Origin: Purshia tridentata
Lineage: Eukaryota > Streptophyta > Magnoliopsida > Rosales > Rosaceae
Assembly (NCBI GenBank): GCA_003254885.1
Contig: QANT01009106.1
Coordinates: forward strand, 40,832 to 104,831
Direction of reading: 5' to 3'
DNA: 64,000 bases
Shown here: positions 1 through 13,070 of the stretch, one piece after another
How positions within the stretch are numbered: the first letter of the stretch is position 1
How the letters are laid out: each line of letters opens with the position of its first letter
The notes under the pieces: model-generated
Told to the model about the DNA's origin: nothing
Database searches by the model: none
What the model saw: the letters and a program-made list of their open reading frames with translations, nothing else
Program-made: the position numbers and the translations under genes

Positions 1-1188
1 TTCGATGAAAGTTGCACCGAAACGTTCCCTGATGGAAAGAAAGACATTGGGAAGCACTCTCTCATGTCTCAATAAGCGTTCAAGCCCCAAAGAACAACTT
101 TAGGCGCTAAGAGTGCACGAATACGTCATTTCGATGCATACTCAGTCTAACTTGGTCCAAATTGCACCAAAACGTGCCCAATTGGCAAGAAAGAGGTGTG
201 GACGCACTCTCTAAAGTGTCAATTAGCGTGCTAGCCCCAAAGAACCACTTTGGGTGTTAGGAATGAATGAAGACCTCATTTCGGTGTGCAATCTGTTCAA
301 TTTGGATAAGATTGGCACCAAAACATTGTCGGTTGGCAAGAAAGACATCGGAAGCACTTTGTCACGCTTGGATTAGCTTTCTAGCCCTAAAGAAGCACAT
401 TACATGTTGAGAAGGCACGAAAACATCATTTCGGTGCGTACTCAATCCAAATTCATGCAATTTCCACCAAGACGTGCCCGGTTGGCAAGAAAGATGTGGG
501 GAAGCACTTTCTCATTCTTGGATTACCGTTCTAGCCCTCAAGAAGCACATGCTTTGGATAAGAACGCACGGAAACCCCATTTCGGTGCCTCCTCAACCCA
601 TTTTCGTCTCAATTGCCCCAAAACGTCCCCAGTTGGCAATAAGGACACGAGGAAGCACTTTCTCTTGTTTGGATTAGCGTTCCAGCCCCAACGAACTAGT
701 TTAGGTGTTCAGAATGCATGAAACGTCATTTCGGTGCACACTGCGCACGACTTGGTTAAAGTTGCACCAAAAGGTGTGGGGTTGGCAAGAAGCACGTTCT
801 TATGCTTGGATTGACGTTCTAGCCCTCAAGAAGCACATTTCGTGTTAAGAAGGAACTAAAACCTCATTTCAGTGCACAGTCAGTCTTCTTTCATCTAAGT
901 TGCATCAAAACGTGCCCGGTTGCAAGAAGGACACTAGGACGCACGTTCTCATGTCCCGATAGCGTGGCAGCCCTAAAGAACCAATTTAGGTGTTAAGAAT
1001 GCACGAAAACATCATTTCGGGGCGTACTCAGTCGACATTCGTCCAAATCGCACCAAAACTTCCATGGTGGGCAAGAAAGACATACGGAGGCACTTTCTCA
1101 TGTCTCGATAATAGCGTGCTAACCCTAAGGAACCAGTTGAGGTCTTAAGAATGCATGAAAACGTCATTTCGGTGCACACTGAGTCCAA

Positions 1189-4100
1189 TTCGATGAAAGT
1201 TGCACCAAAACATTCCCCGTTGGAAAGAAAGACATGGGGAAGCACTCTCTCATGTCTCGATAAGCGTTCAAGCTCCAAAGAACAACTTTAGGTGCTAAGA
1301 GTGCACGAATACGTCATTTCGGTGCATACTTAGTCTAACTTGGTCCAAATTGCACCAAAACGTGCCCGATTGGCAAGAAAGAGGTGAGGAAGCACTCTCT
1401 AATGTCTCGATTAGCGTGCTCGCCTTAAAAAACCACTTTGGGTGTGAGGAATGAACAAAGACGTCATTTCGGAGCGCACTCTGTACAATTTGGTTAAAAA
1501 TGCACCAAAACGTTATCGGTTGGCAACAAAGACATGGAGAAGCACTTTCTCATGCTTGGATTAGCTTTATAGCGCTAAAGAAACACATTTCATGTTAGGA
1601 AGCCATGAAAGCATCATTTATGTGCGTACTCAATGCAATTTGGTGCAATTTCCCCCATGACGTGCCTGGTTGGCAAGAAAGATATGGGGAAGCACTTTCT
1701 TATTCTTCGATAAGTGTTCTAGCCCTAAAGAAGCACATGCTTTGGATAAGAACGCACGAAAACTCCATTTCGGTGGCTCCTTAGCCCAATTTCGTTTCAA
1801 TTGCACCAAAACGTCCTCGGTTGGAAATAAGGACATAAGGAAGCACTTTCTCTTCTTTGGATTAGCGTTCTAGCCCCAAAGAACCAGTTTAGGTGTTAAG
1901 AACGCATGGAACGTCATTTCGGTGCATACTGTGCACGACATGCTGAAAGTTGCACCAAAACGTGCGCGGTTGGCAACAAGCAAGTTCTCTTGCTTGGATT
2001 AACGTTCTAGCCCTCAAGAAGCACATTTCGTGTTAATAAGGAACTAAAATCTCATTTCAGTGAAAACTCAGTCAACTTTCATCTAAATTGCATCAAAATG
2101 TGCCCGGTAGGCGAGAAGGACATGAGGACACACATTCTAATGTCTCAATTAGCGTGCCAGCCCTAAAGAACCACCTTAGGTGTTAAGAATGCACAAAACC
2201 ATCATTTCGGTGCGTACTCAGTCCAAATTCCTCCAAATTGGGCCAAAACTTCCGTGGTGGGCAAGAAAGACATAAGGAAGCACTTTCTCATGTCTCGATA
2301 ATTGCGTGCTAACCGTAAGGAACCACTTGAGGTCTTAAGAATGAACGAAAACGTCAGTTCGGTGCACACTGAGTCCAATTCGATGAAAGTTGCCCCAAAA
2401 CGTTCCCCGTTGGAAAGAAAGACATGAGGAAGCACTCTCTCATGTCTCGATAAGCGTTCAAGCCCCAAAGAACAACTTTAGGTGCTAAGAGTGCACGAAT
2501 ACGTCATTTCGGTTCATACTCAGTCTAACTTGGTCCAAATTGCACCAAAACGTGCCCGATTGGCAAGAAAGAGGTGAGGACGCACTCTCTAAAGTCTCAA
2601 TTAGCGTGCTAGCCCCAAAGAATCACTTTGGGTGTTAGGAATGAACGAAGACCTCATTTCGATGCGCACTCTGTTCAATTTGGTTAAGATTGGCACCAAA
2701 ACGTTGTCGGTTGGCAAGAAAGACATCGGGAAGCACTTTGTCACGCTTGGATTAGCTTTCTAGCCCTAAGGAAGCACATTTCGTGTTTAGAAGGCACAAA
2801 AACATCATTTCGGTGCGTACTCAATCCACTTTCGTGCAATTTCGTGAAATTTCCACCAAGACGTGCCCGGTTGGCAAGAAAGATGTGGGGAAGCACTTTC
2901 TCATTCTTGGATTAGAGTTCTAGCCCTCAAGAAGCACATGCTTTGGATAAGAACGCACGGAAACCCCATTTCGGTGCCTCCTCAACCCACCAATTTCGTC
3001 TCAATTGCCCCAAAACGTCCTCAGTTGGCAGTAAGGACACGAGGAAGCACTTTCTCTTGTTTGGATTAGCAGTCCAGCCCCGACGAACTAGTTTAGGTTT
3101 TAAGAATGCAGGGAACGTCATTTCAGTGCACACTGTGCACGACATGGTGAAAGTTGCACCAAAACATGCGCGCTTGGCAAGAAGCACGTTCTCATGCTTG
3201 GATTAACGTTCTACTCCTCAAGAAACCCATTTTGTGTTAAGAAGGAACTAAAACCTCATCTCAGTGCACACTCAGTCCACTTTCTTCTAAATTGCGTCAA
3301 AACGTGCCCGGTTGGCAAGAAGGACGTGAGGACGCACGTTCTCAGAGCTCGATTAGCGTGCCAGCCCTAAAGAGCCACTTTAAGTGTTAAAATGCACAAA
3401 ACCATCATTTCGGTGCGTACTCAGTCCAAATTCCCCAAATTGCACCAAAACTTCTGTGGTGGGCAAGAGAGACATAAGGAAGCACTTTCTCTTGTCTCGA
3501 TAATAGCCTCCAAACCGTAAGGAACCACTTGAGGTCTTAAGAATGCACAAAAACGTCATTTCGGTGCACATTGAGTCCAATTCGATGAAAGTTGCAGCAA
3601 AATGCTCGCCCTTGGAAAGAAAGACATGGGGAAGCACTCGCTCATGTCTCGATAAGCGTTCAAGCCCGAAAGAACAACTTTAGGTGCTAAGAGTGCATGA
3701 ATACGTCATTTCGGTGCATACTCAGTCTAACTTGGTCCAAATTGCACCAAAACGTGCCGGATTGGCAAGAAAGACGTGAGGAAGCACTGTCCAATGTCTG
3801 GATTAGCGTGCGCGCCCCAAAGAACCACTTTGGGTGTTAGGAATGAACGAAGACGTCATTTCGGTGCCCACTCTATACAATTTGGTTAAAGTTGCACCAA
3901 CACGTTATCGGTTGGCTAGAAAGACATGGGGAGGCACTTTCTCATGCTTGGATTAGCATTCTAGCCCTAAAGAAGCACATTTCGTGTTTAGAAGGCACGA
4001 AAACATTATTTCGGTGCGTGCTCATTCTAATTTGGAGCAATTTCTGCGAAGACGTGCCCGGTTGGCAAGAAAGATGTGGGGAAGCACTTTCTCATTCTTG

Positions 4101-7100
4101 GATTAGCATTCTAGCCTTCAAGAAGCACATGCTTTGGATAAGAACCAACGAAAACCCCATTTGGGTGCCTCCCCAACCTAATTTCGTTTCAATTGCAGCA
4201 AAACGTCCCCGGTTGGCAATAAGAACATGAGGAAGCACTTTCACTTGGTTGGATTAGCGTTCTAGCCCCACAGAACCCGTTTAGGTGTTAAGAATGCATG
4301 GAACGTCATTTCGATGCACACTGTGCACGACATGGTGAAAGTTGCACCAAAACGTGCGCGGTTGGCAAGAAGCACGTTCTCATGCTTGGATTAACTTTCT
4401 AGCCCTCAAGAAGCCCATTTCGTGTTAAGAAGGAACTAAAACCTCATTTCAGTGCACACTCAGTCTAATTTCGTTTCAACTGCAGCAAAACGTCCCCGGT
4501 TGGCAATAAGGACATGAGGAAGCACTTTCACTTGTTTGGATTAGCGTTCTGGCACCAACGAACCAGTTTAGGTGTTAAGAATGCATGGAACGTCATTTCG
4601 GTGCGTACTCAATCCAAATTCATCCAAATTGCACCAAAACTTCCGTGGTAGGCAAGAAAGACATAATGAAGCACTTTCTCATGTCTCGATAATAGCGTGC
4701 TAACCGTAAGGAACCACTCGAGGTCTTAAGAATGCACGAAAATGTCATTCCGATGCACACTGGGTCCAATTCAATGAAAGTTGCAACAAAACGTTCCCCG
4801 TTGGAAAGAAAGACACGGGGAAGCACTCTCTCCTGTCTCGATTAGCGATCAAGCCCCAAAGAACAACTTTAGGTGGTAAGAGTGCATGAATACGTCATTT
4901 CGGTGCATACTCCGTCTAACTTGGTCCAAATTGCACCAAAAGGTGCCAGATTGGCAAGAAAGAGTGAGGAAGCACTCTCTAATGTCTCGATTAGCGTGCT
5001 AGCCCTAAAGACCCAATTTGGGTGTTAGGAATGAACGAAGACGTCATTTCGGTGCGTACTTTGTACAATTTGGTTAAGGTTGCACCAACACTTTGTCGGT
5101 TGGCAAGAAAGAAATGGGGAGGCACTTTCTCATGCTTGGATTAGCATTCTAGCCCTAAAGAAGCACATTTCGTGTTTAGAAGGCACGAAAAGTTCATTTC
5201 GGTGCGTGCTCAATCCAATTTGCTGCAATTTCTGCGAATACGTGCCCGGTTGGCAACAAAGATGTGGGGAAGCACTTTCTCATTCTTGGATTAGCATTCT
5301 AGCCTTCAAGAAGCACATGCTTTGGATAAAAACGCACGAAAACCCCATTTCGGTGCCTCCTTAACCTAATTTCGTTTCAATTGCAGCAAAACGTCCCCGG
5401 TTGGCAATAAGGACATGAGGAAGCACTTTCACTTGTTTGTATTATCGTTCTTGGCCCAACAAACCAGTTTAGGTGTTAAGAATGCATGGAACGTCATTTC
5501 GGTGCACACTGTGCACGAGATGGTGAAAGTTCCACCAAATCATGCGGGGTTGGCATGAAGCACGTTCTCATGCTTGGATTAACGTTCTAGCCCTCAAGAA
5601 GCCCATTTCGTGTTAAGAAGGAACTAAAACCTCATTTCAGTGCACACTCAGTCTATTTTCGTCTAAATTGCTTCAAAACGTGCCCGGTTGGCAAGAAGGA
5701 CATGAGGACGCACGTTCTAATGTCTCAATTATCGTGCCAGTCCTAAAGAACCACTTTAGGTGTTAAGAATGCACAAAACCATCATTTCGGTGCGTACTCT
5801 GTCCAAATTCCTCTAAATTGCACCAAAACTTCCGTGGTGGGCAAGAAAGACATAAGGAAGCACTTTCTCATGCCTCAATAATAGCGTTCTAACCGTAAGG
5901 AACAACTTGAGGTCTTAAGAATGCACAAAAACATCATTTCGGTGGATATTAAGTCTAATTCGATGAATGTTGCACCAAAATGCTCCCCGTTCGAAAGAAT
6001 GACGTGGGGAAGCACTCTCTCATGTCTCGATAAGCGTTCAAGCCCCAAAGAACAACTTTAGGTGCTAGGAGTGCACGAATATGTCATTCCGGTGCATACT
6101 CAGCCTAACTTGGTCCAAATTGCACCAAACGTGCCGGATTGGCAAGAAAGAGGTGAGGAAGCACTCTCTAATGTATCAATTAGCGTGCTTGCCAAAAAGA
6201 ACCACTTTGGGTGTTAGGAATGAACGAAGACGTCATTTCGGTGCGCACTCTGTACAATTTGTTTAAAGTTGCACCAAAACGTTATCAGTTGCCAGGAAAG
6301 ACATGTGGAGGCACTTTCTCACGCTTTGATTAGCATTCCATCCCTAAAAAAGCACATTTCGTGTTTAGAAGACACGAAAACAACATTTCGGTGCGTACTC
6401 AATCCAAGTTGGTACAATTTCGGCCAAGACGTGCCCGGTCGGCAAGAAAGATGTGGGGAAGCACTTTCACATTCTTGGATGAGCGTTTTGGCCGTCAAGA
6501 AGCACATGCTTTGGATAAGAACGCACGAAAACCCCATTTCGGTGCCTGCTCAACCTAATTTCGTTTCAATTGCAACAAAATGTCCCCGATTGGCACTTTC
6601 ACTTGTTTGGATTAGCGTTCTGCCCCAACGAACCAGTTTATGTGTTAGGAATGCATGGAACGTCATTTCGGTGCACACTGTGCACGACATGGTGAAAGTT
6701 GCACCAAAATGTGTGCGGTTGGCAAGAAGCACGTTCTCATGCTTGGAGTAACGTTCTAGCCCTCAAGAAGCCCATTTCGTATTAAGAAGGAACTAAAACC
6801 TCATTTCGATGTACACTCAGTCTACTTTCGTCTAAATTGCATCAAAACGTGCCCGGTTGGCAAGAAGGACATGAGGACGCACGTTCTCATGTCTCGATTA
6901 GCGTGCCAGCTCTAAAAAACCACTTTAGGTGTTAAAAATGCACGAAAAAATCATTTCAGACCGTACTCAGTCAAAATTCGTTTAAATTTCACCAAAACTT
7001 CCATGGTGGGCAAGAAAGACATAAGGAAGCACTTTCTCATGTCTCGATAATAGCGTGCTAATTGTAAGGAACCACTTGAGGTCTTAAGAATGCACAAAAA

Positions 7101-8320
7101 TGTCATTCGGATGCACACTGAGTCCAATTCGATGAAAGTTGCACCCAAATATTCCCTGTTGGGAAAAAAAAATACATGGGGAAGCACTCTCTCATGTCTC
7201 GATAAGCGTTCAAGCCCCAAAGAACAACTTTAGGTGCTAAGAGTGCAGGAATATGTAATTTCGGTGCATACTCAGTCTAACTTGGTCCAAATAGCACCAA
7301 AATGTATCCGATTGGCAAGAAAGAGGTGAGGAAGCACTCTCTAATGTCTCGATTAGCGTGCACACCCTAAATAACCACTTTGGGTGCTTAGAATGAACGA
7401 AGACGTCATTTTGAAGCGCACTCTATACAATTTGGTTAAAGTTGCACCAAAACGTTATTGGTAGGCAAGAAAGACATGGGGAAGCACTTTCTCCTGCTTG
7501 GATTAGCATTCTAGAGCTAAAGAAGCACATTTCGTGTTTGGAAGGCACGAAAACATCATTTCGGTGCGTACTGAATCCAATTTAGTGCAATTTCCCCCAA
7601 GACGTGCCCAGTTGGCCAGAAAGATGAGGGGAAGCACTTTCTCATTCTTGGATTAGTATTCCAGCCCTCAAGAAGCACAAGCTTTGGATAAGAACGCACG
7701 AAAACTTAATTTTGGTGCCTTCTTAGCCCAATTTCGTTTCAATTGCACCAAAACATCCTCGGTTGAGAATAAGAACATGAGGAAGCACTTTCCCTTGTTT
7801 GGATTAGCATTCTAGCCCCAACGAACCAGTTTAGGTGTTCAGAATACATGGAACGTCATTTCGGTGCCCACTACGCATGACTTAGTTAAAGTTGCACAAA
7901 AACTTTCGCGGTTGGCAAGAAGCACGTTCTCATGGCTTGGATTAACGTTCTAGCCCTCAAGAAGCGCTTTTCGCGTTAAGAAGGAACTAAAACCTCATTT
8001 CAGTGCACACTCAGTCTACTTTCGTCTAAATTGCATCAAAACGTGCCCGGTTGGCAAGAAGGACATGAGGACGCATGTTCTCATGTCTCGATTAGCATGC
8101 CAGCCCTAAAGAACCACTTAGGTGTTAAGAATGCGCAAAACCATAATTTCGGTGCGTACTCTGTCCAAATTCCACTAAATTACACCAAAACATTCGTGGT
8201 GGGCAAGAAAGACATGAGGAAGCACTTTCTCAAGTCTCGATAATAGCGTTCTAACTGTAAAGAACCACTTGAGGTCTTTAGAATGCATAAAAACGTCATT
8301 TCGGTGCACACTGAGTCCAA
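1189..8320 (+). repeat. Block of HOR subfamily II
   Basis: Six consecutive HOR units share diagnostic F and G monomers. F reads GACATGAGG then TCTCGATTAGCG. G reads CATTTCGGTGCG, AAATTGCACC, CTTCCGTGG and TAACCGTAAGG. The unit before it (F near 900-960, G near 1,011) and the units after about 9,160 instead carry the subfamily I versions: F with GACACTAGG and TCCCGATAGCG, G with CATTTCGGGGCG, AAATCGCACC, CTTCCATGG and TAACCCTAAGG. Individual units vary: the G at 6,960 has CTTCCATGG, and the F at 4,450 is a hybrid. Subfamily borders lie between about 1,190-2,050 and 8,280-9,160. Confidence 0.75.
4446..4600 (+). repeat. Hybrid F/D satellite monomer
   Basis: The monomer begins as type F (CTCATTTCAGTGCACACTCAGTCTA) but from about 4,467 reads as type D (AATTTCGTTTCAACTGCAGC, GGCAATAAGGACATGAGG, CCAACGAACCAG). 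It is then followed by G instead of E. The unit keeps its normal length (1,189 bp between H markers), so a D tract replaced most of F without changing monomer number. This fits gene conversion better than crossover. Confidence 0.7.
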
Positions 8321-9161
8321 TTCGATGAAAGTTGCTCCAAAATGCTCCCTGTTGGAAAGACACACATGGGGAAGCGCTCTCTGTTGTCTCGATAAGCGTT
8401 CAAGCCCCAAAGAACAACATTAGGTGCTAAGAGTGCATGAATACGACATTTCAGTGCATACTCAGTCTGACTTGGTCCAAATTGCACCAAAACGTGCCGG
8501 ATTGGCAAGAAAGAGGTGAGGAAGCGCTCTCTAATGTCTCGATTAGCGTTCTAGACGTAAAGAACCACTTTGGGTGTTAGGAATGAACGAAGACCTCATT
8601 CTGGTGCGCACTCTGTACAACTTGCTTAAGGTTGGCACCAAAACGTTGTCGGTTGGCAAGAAAGACATGGGGAAGCACTTTCTCATGCTTGGATTAGCAT
8701 TCTAGCCCTAAAGAAGCACATTTCGTGTTTAGAAGGCACGAAAACGTCATTTCGGTGCGTACTCAATCCAATTTCGTGCAATTTCCACCAAGACGTGCCC
8801 GGTTGGCAAGAAAGATGTGGGGAAGCACTTTCTCATTCTTGGATTAGCGTTCTAGCCCTCAAGAAGCACATGGTTTGGATAAGAACACACGAAAACCCCA
8901 TTCCGGTGCCTCCTCAACCAAATTTCGTCTCAATTGCCCCAAAACGTCCTCGGCTGGCAATAAGGACATGAGGAAGCACCTTCTCTTGTTTGGATTCGCG
9001 TTCCAGCCCCAACGAACCAGTTTAGGTGTTAAGAATGCATCAAAAGTCGTTTCGGTGCACACTGTGCACGACTTGGTTAAAGTTGCACCAAAACGTGCGC
9101 GGTTGGCAAGAAGCACGTTCTCATGCTTGGATTAACGTTCTAGGCCTCAAGAAGCACATTT

Positions 9162-9162
9162 N
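9162..9162. other. N join in satellite monomer E
   Basis: Reads CACATTTNTAAGAAGG where other copies have CACATTTCGTGTTAAGAAGG. About five bases are replaced by one N. Confidence 0.9.
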
Positions 9163-10858
9163 TAAGAAGGAACTAAAACCTCATTTCAGTGCACACTCAG
9201 TCTACTTTCGTCTAAGTTGCATCAAAACGTGCCCGGTTGGCAATAAGGACACTAGGACGCACGTTCTCATGTCCCGATAGCGTGCCAGCCCTAAAGAACC
9301 ACTTTGGGTGCTAGGAATGCACGAAAACATCATTTCGGGGCGTACTCAGTCCAAATTCGTCCTAATCGCACCAAAACTTCCATGCTGGGCAAGAAAGACA
9401 TAAGGAAGCACTTTCTCATGTCTCGATAATAGTGTGCTAACCCAGAAGAACCACTTGAGGTCTTAAGAATGCACGAAAACGTCATTTCGGTGCACACTGA
9501 GTCCAATTCAATAAAAGTTGCACCAACACGTTCCTCGTAGGAAAGAAAGACATAGGAAAGCACTGTCTCATGTCTCGATAAGCGTTCAAGCCCCAAAGAA
9601 CAACTTTAGGTGCTAAGAGTGCACGAATACGTCATTTCGGTGCATACTCAGTCTAACTTGGTCCAAATTGCACCAAAACGTGCCCGATTGGCAAGAAAGA
9701 TGTGAGGAAGCACTCTCTAAAGTCTCGATTAGCGTGCTAGCCCCAAAGAACCACTTTGGGTGTTAGGAATGAACGAAGGCCTCATTCCGGTGCCCACTCT
9801 GTACAATTTGTTTAAGGTTGGAACCAAAACGTTGTCGATTGGCAAGAAAGACATAGGGAAGCACTTTCTCATGCTTGCATTAGCATTCTAGCCCTAAAGA
9901 AGCACATTTCGTGTTTAGAAGGCACGAAAACGTCATTTCGGTGCGTACTCAATCCAATTTCGTGCAATTTCCACCCAGACGTGCCCGGTTGGCAAGAAAG
10001 ATGTGGGGAAGCACTTTCTCATTCTTGGATTAGCGTTCTAGCCCTCAAGAAGCACGTGCTTTGGACAAGAACGCACGAAAACCCCATTCCGGTGCCTCCT
10101 CAACCCAATTTCGTCTCAATTGCCCCAAAACGTCCCCGGTTGGCAATAAGGACATGAGGAAGCACCTTCTCTTGTTTGGATTCGCGTTCCAGCCCCAACG
10201 AACCAGTTTAGGTGTTAAGAATGCATCAAACGTCATTTCGGTGCACACTGTGCACGACTTGGTTAAAGTTGCACCAAAACGTGCGCGGTTGGCAAGAAGC
10301 ACGTTCTCGTGCTTGGATTAACGTTCTAGCCCTCAAGAAGAACATTTCGTGTTAAAAAGGAACTAAAACCTCATTTCAGTGCACACTCAGTCTACTTTCG
10401 TCTAAGTTGCATCAAAACGTGCCCGGTTGGCAAGAAGGACACTAGGACGCACATTCTCATGTCCCGATAGCTTGCCAGCCCTAAAGAACCACTTTAGGTG
10501 TTAAGAATGCACAAAAACAACATTTCGGGGCGTACTCTGTCCAAATTTGTCCAAATCGCACCAAAACTTCCATGGTGGGCAAGAAAGACATAAGGAAGCA
10601 CTTTCTCCTGTCTCGATAATAGCGTGTTAACCCTAAGGAACCACTTGAGGTCTTAAGAATGCACGAAAACGTCATTTCGGTGCACACTGAGTGCAATTCG
10701 ATGAAAGTTGCGCCAGAACGTTCCCCGTTGGAAAGAAAGACATGGGGAAGCACTCTCTCATGTCTCGATAAGTGTTCAAGCCCCAAAGAACAACTTTAGG
10801 TGCTAAGAGTGCACGAATACGTCATTTCGGTGCATACTCAGTCTCACTTGGTCCAAAT

Positions 10859-11165
10859 NCCAAATTGCACCAAAACGTGCTTGATTGGCAATAAAGAGGC
10901 GAGGAAGGACTCTCTAAAGTCTTGATTAACGTGCTAGCCCCAAAGAACCACTTTGGGTGTTAGGAATGAACGAAGGCCTCATTCCGATGCGCACTCTGTA
11001 CAATTTGGTTAAGGTTGGCACCAAAACGTTATCGATTGGCAAGAAAGACATAGGGAAGCACTTTCTCATGTCTCGATAAGTGTTCAAGCCCAAAGAACAA
11101 CTTTAGGTGCTAAGAGTGCACGAATACGTCATTTCGGTGCATACTCAGTCTAACTTGGTCCAAAT
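10859..11165 (+). repeat. Two-monomer expansion with B/H hybrid monomer
   Basis: After a normal A and the first half of B, the sequence switches at 11,070/11,071 from GGAAGCACTTTCTCATG of B to TCTCGATAAGTGTTCAAG, which belongs to the second half of H. A and B are then repeated. The result is a ten-monomer unit: 1,496 bp between the H markers at 10,697 and 12,193. The junction lies in a word shared by B and H, as expected of out-of-register exchange. Caution: an N join at 10,859 sits at the start of the duplicated part, so an assembly error is possible. Confidence 0.65.
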
Positions 11166-12760
11166 TGCACCAAAATGTGCTTGATTGGCAATAAAGAGGC
11201 GAGGAAGCACTCTCTAAAGTCTCGATTAGCGTGCTAGCCCCAAAAAACCACTTTGGGTGTTAGGATGAACGAAGGCCTCATTCCGATGCGCACTCTGTAT
11301 TATTTGGTTAAGGTTGGCACCAAAACGTTGTCGATTGGCAAGAAAGACATAGGGAAGCACTTTCTCATGCTTGCATTAGCATTCTAGCCCTAAAGAAGCA
11401 CATTTCGTGTTTAGAAGGCACGAAAACGTCATTTCGGTGCGTACTCAATCCAATTTCGTGCAATTTCCACCAAGACGTGCCCGGTTGGCAAGAAAGATGT
11501 GGGGAAGCACTTTCTCATTCTTGGATTAGCGTTCTAGCCCTCAAGAAGCACGTGCTTTGGACAAGAACGCACGAAAACCCCATTCCGGTGCCTCCTCAAC
11601 CCAATTTCGTCTCCATTGCCCCAAAACGTCCTCGGTTGGCAATAAGGACATAAGGAAGCACCTTCTCTTGTTTGGATTCGCGTTCCAGCCCCAACGAACC
11701 AGTTTAGGTGTTAAGAATGCATCAAACGTCCTTTCGGTGCACACTGTGCACGACTTGGTTAAAGTTGCACCAAAACGTGCGCAGTTGGCAAGAAGCACGT
11801 TCTCGTGCTTGGATTAACGTTCTAGCCCTCAAGAAGAACATTTCGTGTTAAGAAGGAACTAAAACCTCATTTCAGTGCACACTCAGTCTACTTTCGTCTA
11901 AGTTGCATCAAAACGTGCCCGGTTGGCAAGAAGAACACTAGGACGCACATTCTCATGTCCCGATAGCTTGCCAGCCCTAAAGAACCACTTTAGGCGTTAA
12001 GAATGCACGAAAACATCATTTCGGGGCGTACTCTGTCCAAATTTGTCCAAATCGCACCAAAACTTCCATGGTTGGCAAGAAAGTCATAAGGAAGCACTTT
12101 CTCGTGTCTCGATAATAGCGTGTTAACCCTAAGGAACCACTTGAGGTCTTAAGAATGCACGAACACGTCATTTCGGTGCACACTGAGTGCAATTCGATGA
12201 AAGTTGCACCAGAACGTTCCCCGTTTGAAAGAAAGACATGGGGAAGCACTCTCTCATGTCTCGATAAGTGTTCAAGCCCCAAAGAACAACTTTAGGTGCT
12301 AAGAGTGCACGAATACGTCATTTCGGTGCATACTCAGTCTAACTTGGTCCAAATTGCACCAAAACGTGCTTGATTGGCAATAAAGAGGCGAGGAAGGACT
12401 CTCTAAAGTCTTGATTAGCGTGCTAGCCCCAAAGAACCACTGTGGGTGTTAGGAATGAACGAAGACCTCATTTTGGTGCGCACTCTGTACAATTTGGTTA
12501 AGGTTGGCACCAAAACGTTGTCAGTGGGCAAGAAAGAGATGGGGAAGCACTTTCTCATGCTTGGATTAGCATTCTAGCCCTAAAGAGGCACATTTCGTGT
12601 TTAGAAGCCACGAAAACATCATTTCGGTGCCTACTCAATCCAATTTCGTGCAATTTCCACCAAGACGTGCCCGGTTGGCAAGAAAGATGTGGGGAAGCAC
12701 TTTCTCATTCTTGGATTTGCGTTCTAGCCCTCAAGAAGCACATGCTTTGGATAAGAACGC

Positions 12761-13070
12761 ATGAAAACCCCATTTCGGTGCCTCCTCCACCCAATTTCGT
12801 CTCAATTGCCCCAAAACGTCGGTTGGCAAGAGATAGATGGGGAAGCACTTTCTCATGCTTGGATTAGCATTCTAGCCGTAAAGAAGCACATTTCGTGTTT
12901 AGAAGCCACGAAAACATCATTTCGGTGCGTACTTAATCCAATTTCGTGCAATTTCTACAAAGACGTGCCCGGTTGCCAAGAAAGATGTGGGGAAGCACTT
13001 TCTCATTCTTGGATTTGCGTTCTAGCCCTCAAGAAGCACATGCTTTGGACAAGAACGCACGAAAGCCCCA
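12761..13070 (+). repeat. Two-monomer expansion with D/B hybrid monomer
   Basis: A type-D monomer switches at about 12,820 (AAAACGTC then GGTTGGCAAGA) into the second half of type B (CATGCTTGGATTAGCATTC). A second C and a second D follow. The unit is 1,488 bp between the H markers at 12,193 and 13,681, about 298 bp longer than normal. No N lies inside this change, so it is the better supported of the two expansions. Confidence 0.7.
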
